Part shown: one piece after another, positions 32,809 through 42,102 of the stretch | Layout of the letters: every line of letters starts with the position of its first letter | How positions within the stretch are numbered: the first letter of the stretch is position 1 | NCBI RefSeq assembly: GCF_011762185.1 | Contig: NZ_JAASQJ010000001.1 | Location: 248,001 to 312,000 of the forward strand | DNA: 64,000 nucleotides | Direction of reading: 5' to 3' | DNA from: Dyadobacter arcticus | GTDB taxonomy: Bacteria; Bacteroidota; Bacteroidia; Cytophagales; Spirosomataceae | Made by a program: the position numbers and the translations under genes | Notes under the pieces: generated by a model | What the model saw: only the letters and a program-made list of their open reading frames with translations | What the model was told of the DNA's origin: nothing | Databases searched by the model: none

Positions 32809-35724
32809 TTGTTAGAACTGAAAAGAAAGGCGATTATTATATCGTCCGTAGTTGTGGTGTTTCTCCTGTTCAGCACTTTAGCTTGCGTGCGGCAGGGCTC
32901 CAAGAGGTCCGGGAAAAATCAGGGAAAGCAGAATGTTTCAGCTTCTGAAAAGCAATCAGCGGATGCTCTTCTTAAAGCAAATCAAAAGGCTGGCACAGAC
33001 ACCTCAGGTACCGGTAAGGCAGGTACGTCCAATGCATCCTTCGCAAAAGGTGATACTTCTCTCATAAACAAAGGGTTAGCTTCCTCGGATTCAACCGCTG
33101 CTGATACCCTTTCTAATCCGGATGACCTTCAAAATGCAGTCGAATATACTGCAGAAGATTCTACCATTATGGACGCGGTTTTGAAACAAGTGCATTTGTA
33201 CGGAAATGCAGAGGTTAACTATGGTACGATCAATTTAAAGGCAAACTACATCAGGCTCAACTGGGTCACCAATGAGGTGTATGCGATCGGAACTTATGAT
33301 TCGACGGCAAAAAAAATGGCTGGCGAGCCCATCTTTCAGGATGGCGGCGAGACCTATAATACCAAAGAAATCAGGTACAATTTCCAGTCTAAAAAAGCGC
33401 TGATCCAGGGTATTGTAACGCAGGAAGGCGATGGCAATATCAGGGGTGAGAAAGTGAAGAAGGATGCGGAAGGCAACTTTTACATTCGTCATTCGATTTA
33501 CACAACTTGTAACCTCACCCACCCGCATTACTTCATCAATGCGCCAAAGATAAAAATGGTCAACAAGAAACAGGTGATTTCCGGGCCTTTCAATCTTGTG
33601 ATCAGCGACGTTCCGTTGCCTATTGCATTGCCATTTGGTTTTTTCCCTTTTCCAAAGAAAAAAGAAAGCGGTACCAGCGGTATCATTTTCCCGACTTATG
33701 GTGAGGAACCAAACGGACGAGGATTTTATCTTCGTGAAGGAGGCTATTACTTTGCGATCAGTGAATATGTCAATGCGATTGTTACAGGGCAGATTTACTC
33801 CACGGGAAGCTGGGGCTTGGGACTCCAATCCACTTATATAAGGCGTTACCAATACAGCGGAAATCTTGCTTTACGGTTTAACAAAAACAAGTCAAGTGAT
33901 GAAGTTGACAGGCTTTTAGGACGTGGGGTAACCAATGATTTCAGCGTCATTTGGTCGCATGCACCTAAGGCGCGTGGGAATTCGACATTCTCCGCCAATG
34001 TGAATGTCAGCAGCAACAGTTACAACCAATTTCAGGAGTTTGACACACAAAAATACATTTCTAACGTAGCCAGCTCATCTGTTCAGTACAACCGGACTTT
34101 TGGTCAATATATGCGTGCGGCGGCCAGTTTGCGGGTTAACCAAAACTTTGGACAGGCCGATCCGAATGACGGGAATAAGCGGAAAGGTGGTAAAACAAAC
34201 GTATCCTCAGATTTTAGTTTTGGCGTAAACCAAATTGCCCCATTTGCCCTGAAAGGCGGTAGAGGCCGCTGGTATGAAAGCTTCCGGCTTGGTCTTGATT
34301 TCAGCGGAAATTACACCTTAACTAACTCGCTGACTGCCATTGATACCACGTATAGCCGCTTGGGCTTTACCATTGCAAATGACATTGACACCACCCGCCT
34401 GAACACCACCAAAGTTGTTCCCTTCAACATAGGAAATCTTCCGGAAATGCTTAGGGATGCACAATTTACCGGCCGTTATAGCCTGCCAATTTCACTTCCT
34501 AACTTCAAGGTATTGCGTTTTGTTAACATTACGCCGAGCATATCGTTACAAGGCGAAGTTTTTACCAAACAATACAATTATTCAGTTAGCGAAGATAACC
34601 GGGTTACCATTGACACATTAAACCAGGCGGGAACACAGTATTCCTATAATTTTGGTGCAGGGATGAACACGCGTTTTTACGGGACTTTCTTCTTCGGAGG
34701 CAAACGTCTAGAAGCAATTCGCCATACAGTTATACCCTCACTATCATTCACTTACACGCCAGATTTCACGGGTGACGCTTTTGGCTTTTATCAAAAAATC
34801 AATGTGCTGAGTCGGGAGGGCGAAATTAAAGAATACTCTTTATCAAGGTTTCGTGGAGTCGGTTCCGGCGTTGGGAATGGACTGGCTTCCAGCGTTGTTT
34901 CGTTCAGTTTGAATAATTCTTTTGAAATGAAGCTGAAATCCAAAAGCGATACGGCTGCTGCCCAGTTTGAGAAAGTCTCTTTGCTGGACAATTTAAGTTT
35001 GGGCGGAAGTTATAACCTGCTGGCCGATTCACTCAATCTTTCGAACATCAACATTAATGCCAATGCACGTATTGGGCGGAACCTGAACCTGAATTTCAAT
35101 ATGAACCTGGATCCATATTCATACGAAGCAAATCCAAGGATATTGACCAATCAGGTCGGGAATAAGGTGAATAAATATGCCATCACCCAAGGGCAGGGGT
35201 TGGCCAATTTGCAAAGTCTGGGCTTTACATTGGGTACCAGCTTTTCGCCTAAAAGTTCGGACAAGGATAAAACGCCTCCCAATAATCCCAACAATCCTAA
35301 TGCAAACAACTCGGCTGCTACCCAAGAACAACGGGAATTCGTTCAGCAAAATCCGGAATTGTACGTGGATTTCAACATTCCCTGGAACGTGTCGCTGAAC
35401 TATAACTTCGGCCTGAGCAAACCGGGCCTTTCAAGAGCGACGCTCATCCAGGCTGTGCAGGCAACGGGGGATTTGAGCTTATCCAAAAATTTCAAGATCA
35501 GCATTAATACAGGATTTGACTTCACGGCTTTTTCTCCAACCATTACTTCCTTAACCTTATACCGCGATCTGCATTGCTGGGATATGAGTTTCAGCTGGAC
35601 ACCTTTTGCCGGTGCCGCTTCCCGGGTCAGTAACTACAATTTCACATTAAAAGTGAAATCTGCCATTCTGCAGGATTTGAAAGTGACCCGCCGCCGTTCA
35701 TTCTACGACCGGTCTGCTTATTAA
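32809..35724 (+). CDS. lptD: LptD-type LPS-assembly outer-membrane protein
   Basis: LptD inserts LPS into the outer leaflet of the outer membrane. The 971-residue protein has an N-terminal OstA/LptA-like beta domain (about 110-240: AVEYTAEDSTIMDAVLKQVHLYGNAEVNYGTINLKANYI), then a long C-terminal beta-barrel of strands such as GGYYFAISEYVNAIVTGQIYS and SWGLGLQSTYIRRYQYSG, ending with KSAILQDLKVTRRRSFYDRSAY. It begins at a TTG, as no ATG lies near. The short hydrophobic start contains a lipobox-like STLAC, odd for LptD. A low-complexity Ser/Lys/Gly stretch follows (about 30-110). Confidence 0.86.
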   Translation: MLELKRKAIIISSVVVVFLLFSTLACVRQGSKRSGKNQGKQNVSASEKQSADALLKANQKAGTDTSGTGKAGTSNASFAKGDTSLINKGLASSDSTAADTLSNPDDLQNAVEYTAEDSTIMDAVLKQVHLYGNAEVNYGTINLKANYIRLNWVTNEVYAIGTYDSTAKKMAGEPIFQDGGETYNTKEIRYNFQSKKALIQGIVTQEGDGNIRGEKVKKDAEGNFYIRHSIYTTCNLTHPHYFINAPKIKMVNKKQVISGPFNLVISDVPLPIALPFGFFPFPKKKESGTSGIIFPTYGEEPNGRGFYLREGGYYFAISEYVNAIVTGQIYSTGSWGLGLQSTYIRRYQYSGNLALRFNKNKSSDEVDRLLGRGVTNDFSVIWSHAPKARGNSTFSANVNVSSNSYNQFQEFDTQKYISNVASSSVQYNRTFGQYMRAAASLRVNQNFGQADPNDGNKRKGGKTNVSSDFSFGVNQIAPFALKGGRGRWYESFRLGLDFSGNYTLTNSLTAIDTTYSRLGFTIANDIDTTRLNTTKVVPFNIGNLPEMLRDAQFTGRYSLPISLPNFKVLRFVNITPSISLQGEVFTKQYNYSVSEDNRVTIDTLNQAGTQYSYNFGAGMNTRFYGTFFFGGKRLEAIRHTVIPSLSFTYTPDFTGDAFGFYQKINVLSREGEIKEYSLSRFRGVGSGVGNGLASSVVSFSLNNSFEMKLKSKSDTAAAQFEKVSLLDNLSLGGSYNLLADSLNLSNININANARIGRNLNLNFNMNLDPYSYEANPRILTNQVGNKVNKYAITQGQGLANLQSLGFTLGTSFSPKSSDKDKTPPNNPNNPNANNSAATQEQREFVQQNPELYVDFNIPWNVSLNYNFGLSKPGLSRATLIQAVQATGDLSLSKNFKISINTGFDFTAFSPTITSLTLYRDLHCWDMSFSWTPFAGAASRVSNYNFTLKVKSAILQDLKVTRRRSFYDRSAY

Positions 35725-35737
35725 CATCCCTTTATAA

Positions 35738-35768
35738 ACAAAAAGGCCAGCCCTAAAAAGGACTGACC
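35738..35768 (-). terminator. Intrinsic terminator after the DUF1573 gene
   Basis: A ten-base stem (35745-35754 with 35759-35768) allowing G-U pairs on the minus strand is followed by TTTTTGTTT. It lies 22 bases after the DUF1573 stop and between two converging genes. Confidence 0.75.
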
Positions 35769-35789
35769 AGTGAAATGTCTTTGGCGAAA

Positions 35790-36185
35790 TTACTTTGAGG
35801 AGGCCTTGGCAGCTTTTGGAACCACTTCGCCATTCAGGTATAAAGTAATTGAGCCGCCTTCTGTGTTACTAAAAACCGTAACTGGCTTGTTAAACGGACC
35901 CGAAGCAGCCGCATTAAAAGTAGCCTTAACAGAACCTGTCTTTCCTGGTAATACCGGGTCTTTTGACCAAACCGGAGTCGTACATCCGCAAGACACCGTA
36001 ACATTGGAAAGAACAACGGGATCAGTGCCTGTATTAACGAATGTAAATTCATGCGTAACAGGAGTTCCTTGTGGCACCTTACCAAATTTGTGTGTTTCTT
36101 CTTTAAATTTCAAAACACCTTTTTGCGCAAAGCTAGCGGTGGTAAGGCCTACCAGAAGAACCAATGTCGAAAGAAATACTTTCAT
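35790..36185 (-). CDS. Secreted DUF1573 protein
   Basis: The 131-residue protein has a signal peptide (MKVFLSTLVLLVGLTTASFAQ) and a single immunoglobulin-like DUF1573 domain: LKFKEETHKFGKVPQGTPVTHEFTFVNTG, VTVSCGCTTPVW with a CxC motif, then KPVTVFSNTEGGSITLYLNGEV. DUF1573 proteins are very common in Bacteroidetes as small periplasmic or surface proteins, but their function is not known. The ATG at 36185 is preferred to one farther upstream because it starts the signal peptide exactly. It ends at a terminator that separates it from lptD. Confidence 0.9.
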   Translation of the reverse strand: MKVFLSTLVLLVGLTTASFAQKGVLKFKEETHKFGKVPQGTPVTHEFTFVNTGTDPVVLSNVTVSCGCTTPVWSKDPVLPGKTGSVKATFNAAASGPFNKPVTVFSNTEGGSITLYLNGEVVPKAAKASSK

Positions 36186-36327
36186 AACTGTAACTGTACA
36201 TTTAGTGGTGAAACAAATAATTAGCAAACAAGATTAAGGCATAAAAACTAAATATAATAATCGTTAACCAATATTAACAGTGGTTGTAAAGTTGCAAACG
36301 CGAGTGCGGCACAATCATTTTCCTGCG

Positions 36328-36335
36328 TAACTTTG
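36328..36335 (+). promoter_or_regulatory. -7 element for the fused E1 gene
   Basis: TAACTTTG on the plus strand fits the TAnnTTTG box, 57 bases before the ATG at 36392. A matching -33 element at the usual spacing was not found. Confidence 0.35.
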
Positions 36336-36391
36336 GCTTGCATTCAAAAAAATGTAATTTAACTACGGATTCATACCAGTAACTTTTGCTT

Positions 36392-38800
36392 ATGCTTGAA
36401 AATGATAGTTTGACCGGTTCCAATGTGTTGACGAAGGAAAATATTACCAATGACTACCGTCTTGCGTGCGAGAGTCGACAGGTAAGTTTGCTGGGGCGAA
36501 AGGATACCATGGGCGGGAGATCTAAGTTTGGCATTTTTGGGGATGGTAAAGAAGTAGCTCAAATTGCACTTTCCCGGGCTTTTAAACAGGGTGATTTTCG
36601 ATCCGGATATTATCGGGACCAGACGATCGAGGCAGCACTTGGAAATCTTACATGGCAGCAATTTTTTGCACAAATGTATGCCCATCCCGATCTGGCGCAT
36701 GAGCCCAGTACAGGCGGGCGATCCATGAATGGTCATTTCTCGATCAGGTGGCTGGATGAAAACGGGGAGTGGCTTGATCAGACCAAATTATTCAATTCTG
36801 TTTGCGATATTTCATCCACTGCTGGCCAGATCCCCCGCGCCGTAGGATTGGCTTACGCTTCAAAATTATACCGCGAAAATAAGGAACTACATTACCTGGA
36901 TACATTCTCCCGCCAGGGAAATGAAATAGTATTTGCGACTATTGGTGACGCTTCCACCTCACAGGGCATGTTCTGGGAGGCAATGAATGCAGCAGGCGTT
37001 TTACAGATCCCAATGCTAACTTCGGTATGGGACGATGGATATGGGATTTCGGTTCCAATTGAATATCAAACTACAAAAGGAAGCATTTCAAAAGCACTTG
37101 CTGGTTTTCAGCGTAATGAGGACGAGCCTGGTATCGAGGTGATCTCAGTGAGCGGTTGGGATTATCCTGCATTGATCGAAACGTATCAAAAAGCGGCAGA
37201 TATGTGCCGGGAAGAGCACGTTCCCGTTGTTATTCACGTCACCGAACTCACACAGCCACAGGGTCATTCAACCTCCGGATCGCATGAACGTTACAAATCC
37301 AAGCAACGTCTTAATTGGGAAGTGGAACACGATTGCAATGTTCGTTTCCGTGATTGGATACTAAAAAACGGTTACGCAACGGACGAAGAGCTGGAACAAA
37401 TTGAATCGGAATCGAAGGAAAAAGCTTCGCAGGCAAGAAACCAGGCCTGGCAAGCATATCGAAAAGACATTGATAAGGAATATCTGGAAACGATTCAGCT
37501 TATCCAGGAGACGGGGCGTGAAAGTAAATTTGCGAGTGAATTAAGTAATGTCGTTTTGGAGCTGTCCAAAACTTACTTGCCGGTTCGCAGAGATATGATT
37601 GCCAGCGTTCGTAAAGCGCTCCGGATTATTGGGAGAGAGGATAACATTCTAAAAGATACCTTAAAAGACTTTTTGAGTAGTCATTTGAAGGAAAATGTGG
37701 CCCGCTTCAATACACACCTTTACAGTGACACAGCCGATTCTCCAATGTTGGTGGAAGCCGTGGCGCCGGTTTTTTCAGAGGGTAGCCCGATGGTTGATGG
37801 CCGTGAAGTTATCCGCTCCTATTTCAATGCTCTTTTCGAACAAGATCCGAGAGTCGTGGCTTTGGGCGAAGACATTGGGATGATTGGAGATGTAAACCAG
37901 GGTTTTGCTGGACTTCAGGAAAAATATGGTGAATTAAGAATTACAGATACCGGTATTAGGGAAGCGACGATCATTGGTCAGGGAATAGGTTTGGCTATGC
38001 GCGGCCTGCGCCCGATTGTTGAGATCCAATACTTTGATTATATCTACTACGCACTGGCCACATTGACCGATGATCTGGCATCGCTTCGCTACCGAACAGC
38101 TGGCGGCCAAAAAGCCCCGGTGATTGTGCGAACCAGGGGACATCGGCTGGAAGGGATCTGGCATTCGGGATCTCCAATGGGGACGATGTTGAGCAGTTTA
38201 CGTGGAATGCACGTGATTGTACCAAGAAATTTCACACAAGCAGCCGGTTTTTATAACACAATTATGAAAGGGGATGATCCTGCATTGATTGTTGAGCCCC
38301 TTAATTCCTACCGTCTGAAGGAAATACTTCCTGATAATATTGGTGAAATTTGCGTTCCGCTGGGCATTCCTGAAATAATTCGTGAAGGAAATGATATTAC
38401 TATTGTGACTTATGGCTCCATGTGTCGTATAGTAATAGAGGCCGCTTCTCAGTTGCAAAATGTGGGCATTGACGTCGAAGTGATTGATGTGCAAACACTT
38501 TTGCCATTTGATATTAACAACAGTATTCTTGAATCCATTAAAAAGACCAGCCGGGTTGTATTTGCAGATGAAGATTTACCCGGCAGCGCATCAGCTTTTA
38601 TGATGCAACAGGTTGTAGAAAAGCAGGATGCTTATCGCTGGCTTGACTCGGCCCCGGTAACCATTTCAGCAAAGGATCACCGTCCGCCATATGGGTCTGA
38701 TGGTGATTATTTTTCGAAACCTAACATGGACGATATTTTTGAAACTGTTTATCGAATCATGCGTGAAGCAGAGCCCGAACATTTCCCGGAGCTGTTTTAA
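36392..38800 (+). CDS. Fused E1 alpha-beta subunit of branched-chain 2-oxoacid dehydrogenase
   Basis: The 802-residue protein joins both E1 subunits of a 2-oxoisovalerate-type dehydrogenase, which decarboxylates branched-chain 2-oxoacids using thiamine diphosphate. The alpha part (to about 430) has GDGKEVAQIALSRAFKQGDFRSGYYRDQT, TIGDASTSQGMFWEAMNAAGV with the thiamine-diphosphate motif, and RYKSKQRLNWE. The beta part (from about 470) has VVALGEDIGMIGDVNQGFAGLQEKYG, REATIIGQGIGLAMRGLRPIVEIQYFDYIY and RGHRLEGIWHSGSPMG. Such fusions are seen throughout Bacteroidetes. The start at ATG 36392 is chosen over the TTG at 36386. The sugar transferase gene begins 14 bases downstream. Confidence 0.93.
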   Translation: MLENDSLTGSNVLTKENITNDYRLACESRQVSLLGRKDTMGGRSKFGIFGDGKEVAQIALSRAFKQGDFRSGYYRDQTIEAALGNLTWQQFFAQMYAHPDLAHEPSTGGRSMNGHFSIRWLDENGEWLDQTKLFNSVCDISSTAGQIPRAVGLAYASKLYRENKELHYLDTFSRQGNEIVFATIGDASTSQGMFWEAMNAAGVLQIPMLTSVWDDGYGISVPIEYQTTKGSISKALAGFQRNEDEPGIEVISVSGWDYPALIETYQKAADMCREEHVPVVIHVTELTQPQGHSTSGSHERYKSKQRLNWEVEHDCNVRFRDWILKNGYATDEELEQIESESKEKASQARNQAWQAYRKDIDKEYLETIQLIQETGRESKFASELSNVVLELSKTYLPVRRDMIASVRKALRIIGREDNILKDTLKDFLSSHLKENVARFNTHLYSDTADSPMLVEAVAPVFSEGSPMVDGREVIRSYFNALFEQDPRVVALGEDIGMIGDVNQGFAGLQEKYGELRITDTGIREATIIGQGIGLAMRGLRPIVEIQYFDYIYYALATLTDDLASLRYRTAGGQKAPVIVRTRGHRLEGIWHSGSPMGTMLSSLRGMHVIVPRNFTQAAGFYNTIMKGDDPALIVEPLNSYRLKEILPDNIGEICVPLGIPEIIREGNDITIVTYGSMCRIVIEAASQLQNVGIDVEVIDVQTLLPFDINNSILESIKKTSRVVFADEDLPGSASAFMMQQVVEKQDAYRWLDSAPVTISAKDHRPPYGSDGDYFSKPNMDDIFETVYRIMREAEPEHFPELF

Positions 38801-38814
38801 CGTCATTGATTTTC

Positions 38815-39399
38815 ATGTATCAAAAATTAGGAAAAAGAACTTTTGACATCATTTTAGCGGTAACAGGATTGACCATCCTGCTACCGCTTTTTATTTTAAT
38901 CAGTCCTATTCTCTGGGTTCATTTCAAGGGAAAACCATTTTTTTGTCAGCCCAGGCCAGGTCTTCATGAAAAGGTCTTCACATTATTAAAATTCCGCTCG
39001 ATACCAGAACATGTCACAGAATCTGGTGATTCCGCAATATCTGCAATTGGCAATTTCTTGAGAAAAACATCATTGGATGAATTGCCCCAGCTTTGGAATG
39101 TGCTGCGAGGAGATATGAGTTTTGTTGGTCCAAGACCACTGTTAACAGAATATCTCCCAATGTATAGTCCTTATCAACGTCTTCGTCACTCGGTGTTACC
39201 TGGCATAACTGGTTTAGCTCAGGTTAACGGACGAAATTCGATCGGCTGGGCTGAAAAATTCGAATACGATCTTCAATATGTTCAAAATCAATCCTTTTTA
39301 CTAGACTTAAAAATCCTGTTTTTGACAATAGAAAGGATCATAACTCGGCGGGGGATTAATGACCCTGATAATGGCTACGTAAAGAAATTTCAAGGCTAA
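38815..39399 (+). CDS. Sugar phosphate transferase (PglC-like initiating enzyme)
   Basis: The 194-residue protein belongs to the bacterial sugar transferase family that moves a sugar phosphate onto undecaprenyl phosphate, initiating glycan assembly. It has one N-terminal hydrophobic re-entrant helix (FDIILAVTGLTILLPLFIL), then PFFCQPRPGLHEKVFTLLKFRS, LRKTSLDELPQLWNVLRGDMSFVGPRPL and PGITGLAQVNGRNS, all signature stretches. At about 200 residues it is the small monotopic PglC type, not the long WbaP type. It follows the E1 gene by 14 bases and precedes NeuD/PglD-like and DegT genes, forming a small glycan unit. Its preferred sugar is unknown. Confidence 0.9.
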   Translation: MYQKLGKRTFDIILAVTGLTILLPLFILISPILWVHFKGKPFFCQPRPGLHEKVFTLLKFRSIPEHVTESGDSAISAIGNFLRKTSLDELPQLWNVLRGDMSFVGPRPLLTEYLPMYSPYQRLRHSVLPGITGLAQVNGRNSIGWAEKFEYDLQYVQNQSFLLDLKILFLTIERIITRRGINDPDNGYVKKFQG

Positions 39400-39409
39400 T
39401 ATACATGCA

Positions 39410-40003
39410 ATGATACTATTTGGCGCAGGCGGTCACGCGAAGGTGGTCTTCAGTATTTTACACGCATGCAGAGAAACTGTGAAAGCAATTTTCGATGATG
39501 ATATTTCAAAAAAGGGCCAGCAGGGATTCCATGAAAGCATTCCCTATGATCCATCCATTTTGTCAGAGGAACTAATTATCATTGCTATCGGCGATAATTT
39601 AGCCCGTTGCCAGGTATCTGAAAAGATTAATCATCGCTTTGGTAATGCTATACATCCGTCTTCTCATATTGATTCAAGTGTACGGATGAATGCGGGAATT
39701 GTTATTATGCACGCAGCCATCGTGCATGCTGGCTCCACAATCGGCAGCCATGTGATTATTAACACAGGAGCTATTGTAGAACATGATTGCGGGCTAGGGG
39801 ATTTTGTTCACATAGCACCCGGGGCAATTATTTGCGGAAGTGTCTGGATTGGGGAGAAAACCTTGATCGGAGCAGGAACCATCATTCTTCCAAACATTAG
39901 AATTGGAAAAAACTGTATAATTGGAGCGGGTAGTGTGGTTACCAAAGACATTCCAGATAATGTTACCGTTTGCGGAAATCCGGCAAGACTAATAAAATTT
40001 TAG
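39410..40003 (+). CDS. PglD/NeuD-like sugar acyltransferase
   Basis: The 197-residue protein is a left-handed beta-helix acyltransferase. The N-terminus has LFGAGGHAKVVFSIL, a nucleotide-sugar binding loop, and the rest shows hexapeptide repeats such as HAAIVHAGSTIGSHVIINTGAIVEHDCGLGDFVHIAPGAIICG and TLIGAGTIILPNIRIGKNCIIGAGSVV, with a probable catalytic histidine in EHDCGLG. It most resembles PglD, which acetylates UDP-4-amino sugars, or NeuD. It lies between a PglC-like transferase and a PglE-like aminotransferase, so acetylation of an aminosugar is the likely role. Confidence 0.85.
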   Translation: MILFGAGGHAKVVFSILHACRETVKAIFDDDISKKGQQGFHESIPYDPSILSEELIIIAIGDNLARCQVSEKINHRFGNAIHPSSHIDSSVRMNAGIVIMHAAIVHAGSTIGSHVIINTGAIVEHDCGLGDFVHIAPGAIICGSVWIGEKTLIGAGTIILPNIRIGKNCIIGAGSVVTKDIPDNVTVCGNPARLIKF

Positions 40004-40011
40004 CACATACT

Positions 40012-41139
40012 ATGAACCAAAGAATCTTTCTTTCTCCTCCGCACATGGGAGGAACGGAAATAAAATATATTAAGGAGGCATTCGACACAAATTGGATAGC
40101 CCCGACTGGTCCGAACATTAAGGCGTTCGAAAACGATCTGTGCGCCTATACTGGAAGCAGCTACGCAGTTGCGCTCTCATCCGGCACCGCTGCCATTCAT
40201 CTGGCTTTGCTTGTTTTAGGTGTTGGCGAAGGTGATTTCGTTTTATGTCAGTCACTTACATTTGCCGCCAGTGCTAATCCCATCGTTTACGTGGGCGCTA
40301 CCCCGGTTTTTATTGATAGCGAATCTTTAACATGGAACATTTGTCCCAATGCGCTTGAAGATGCAATTCAATTTTATGTACGAACAGGCAAAAAGCCCAA
40401 AGCTATTATCTGTGTTCATTTATATGGGATGCCGTGCCGACTCAATGAAATTTCGGCGATTTGTCGAAGGTATGGGATAGCTATAATTGAAGATGCAGCC
40501 GAAGCATTGGGATCAGTTTATAATGGAAAGCAACTGGGAACATTCGGTGACCTGGGCATTTTCTCGTTTAACGGAAATAAAATTATTACAACGTCTGGTG
40601 GAGGTGCGCTTATTTCAAACAATAAGTCGTATATCGAAAAAGCACTGTTCCTAGCTACTCAGGCAAGAGATACCGCCCCTCATTTCCAACATTCGGAGAT
40701 AGGCTATAATTATCGGATGAGTAATGTTTGTGCTGGGATCGGGCGGGGTCAGATGAAAGTACTAGGTCAGCGAATAATTCAAAGGCGCGCCAATTTTAAC
40801 TTATACAAAAATCTGTTACGGAAGATCCCAGGCATAAATTTTCAAGTGGAGTCCGCGGGATCGCTTTCCAATCGCTGGCTAACTACTATTATTTTACATG
40901 AAGACTTGGGAATTACCCCGGAAAATGTGCGATTAAATCTTGCTAGCCAGCAAATCGAATCCCGGCCTTTGTGGAAGCCGATGCATTTGCAGCCTATCTT
41001 CTCAAATGCGCCGTATTTTGGTAGCAATGTGAGCAAAGAACTTTATCAAACGGGCTTATGTCTGCCTTCGGGCTCCGATTTGCCCCAAGAAAAACTTTTA
41101 GACATATGTCTGCTTATTACTGGTATGGTCAAAAAATAA
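40012..41139 (+). CDS. PglE-like DegT aminotransferase
   Basis: The 375-residue protein is a PLP-dependent aminotransferase of the DegT/DnrJ/EryC1/StrS family, which aminates a keto-sugar nucleotide. It has LSPPHMGGTEIKYIKEAFDTNWIAPTGPNIKAFE at the start, VALSSGTAAIHLALL, VHLYGMPCRLNEI, IIEDAAEALGS with the ring-binding aspartate (Asp161), and SFNGNKIITTSGGG where Lys190 holds PLP. It resembles PglE, acting on a UDP-4-keto-hexose. The ATG at 40012 is better than an upstream ATG at 39970, which lies inside the preceding gene. The cluster lacks the dehydratase that would make the keto sugar (PglF), so that activity must be encoded elsewhere. Confidence 0.88.
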   Translation: MNQRIFLSPPHMGGTEIKYIKEAFDTNWIAPTGPNIKAFENDLCAYTGSSYAVALSSGTAAIHLALLVLGVGEGDFVLCQSLTFAASANPIVYVGATPVFIDSESLTWNICPNALEDAIQFYVRTGKKPKAIICVHLYGMPCRLNEISAICRRYGIAIIEDAAEALGSVYNGKQLGTFGDLGIFSFNGNKIITTSGGGALISNNKSYIEKALFLATQARDTAPHFQHSEIGYNYRMSNVCAGIGRGQMKVLGQRIIQRRANFNLYKNLLRKIPGINFQVESAGSLSNRWLTTIILHEDLGITPENVRLNLASQQIESRPLWKPMHLQPIFSNAPYFGSNVSKELYQTGLCLPSGSDLPQEKLLDICLLITGMVKK

Positions 41140-41167
41140 GGGCTGCGTGCGAATGACACAACAGCCC
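41131..41167 (-). terminator. Intrinsic terminator after the FKBP gene
   Basis: GGGCTG at 41140-41145 pairs with CAGCCC at 41162-41167, with an inner GTG/CAC helix. On the minus strand it is followed by TTATTTTTTG. It overlaps the stop codon of the converging aminotransferase gene. Confidence 0.75.
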
Positions 41168-41190
41168 TGAAGGACCTCAGTATTTTACGT

Positions 41191-42048
41191 TTAAAGCACT
41201 TCTAGTTCAAACTGAAGTGGTGTAAATGGAGGTACCGAACCAAATCCGGAAGCCTTATATCCAAGAGGGGAAGGGAAAATGATAATAGCCTTTTCGGTTT
41301 TTCTCATTTTTTGAATCGCTGTATCAAACCCAGGAATAACACCGTTTGTGCCTGTCGTGACGTTAAGCGTTCCCTCATCAAACTTTTTGTCATTTAAGAA
41401 TTTACCAACATATTTCACATTAACTGATTTCCCAGTTCCAATCAAGTCTCCGGTCGTAACCACATTTGTCCGAATGATGACTAAATTGTCACTAGTCCTC
41501 TCGGAAACTTTAAATTTTTTCATCAACAGAAATTCATCTATCTGCTGAATTTCCGTACGGGTTTTCAGAAACTCAACTTCAAGTCGGATTGGAGAATATG
41601 CTGGGATATTTACACGTTCGACATTGCCAAATGCCAGAAAGTAAGGCAATAAAAATGATGCTTTTTCACCTGTCCTCATTAGAAATATACCTCGCTCCAA
41701 ACCCGCAAAACCGGTTGAATATCCTTGAGCAGGAAAAGTAAAAGCTGAATCTCCCGGAACGGATAAGACCTTTGCACCATTTAAAAGGTATCCTGTAAAC
41801 TTCACCGTCGCTCCATCCCCCTTTTTCACACGCTCACCAGTAGGATTGGATTTACGGATAATGTAATAAAGTCCGGAGCTGTCCTTCACAACACTTGAGC
41901 CCAGGCTGTCTGTTTTAATATAAGCCTGAATAGCAGCTTCATTTTCGGTGATTTTCTGCTCATCCTGATTTCCATCCGAATCCATACACCCGGAGAGCCC
42001 AACAACCATTGCCAATAAAAAACAAAATACTAGATTAATACGCTTCAT
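41191..42048 (-). CDS. Lipoprotein FKBP-type prolyl isomerase with two domains
   Basis: The 285-residue protein starts at the ATG at 42048 with a signal peptide ending in a lipobox (GLSGC, Cys21). Two FKBP-type isomerase domains follow: the first, about 45-160, has RVKKGDGATVKFTGYLLNGAKVL and GFAGLERGIFLMRTGEKASFLLPY; the second, about 175-285, has SVNVKYVGKFLNDKKFDEGT, IPGFDTAIQKMRKTEKAIIIFPSPLGYKASGFGSVPPFTPLQFELEVL. They probably help fold proteins in the periplasm. FKBP lipoproteins of this shape are common in Bacteroidetes. It stands after nth on the minus strand, and a terminator follows. Confidence 0.88.
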   Translation of the reverse strand: MKRINLVFCFLLAMVVGLSGCMDSDGNQDEQKITENEAAIQAYIKTDSLGSSVVKDSSGLYYIIRKSNPTGERVKKGDGATVKFTGYLLNGAKVLSVPGDSAFTFPAQGYSTGFAGLERGIFLMRTGEKASFLLPYFLAFGNVERVNIPAYSPIRLEVEFLKTRTEIQQIDEFLLMKKFKVSERTSDNLVIIRTNVVTTGDLIGTGKSVNVKYVGKFLNDKKFDEGTLNVTTGTNGVIPGFDTAIQKMRKTEKAIIIFPSPLGYKASGFGSVPPFTPLQFELEVL

Positions 42049-42102
42049 CTTTTCGATCACTTTCTAAACTAATAAAACTATATAACTTAACGGTAGACTC
42101 CT

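Noticed and set aside
33235..33852. A 205-codon open frame on the minus strand inside lptD
   Set aside because: It is antisense to a well-supported LptD coding sequence, has no signal or motif, and is best read as a shadow of the barrel-coding frame.
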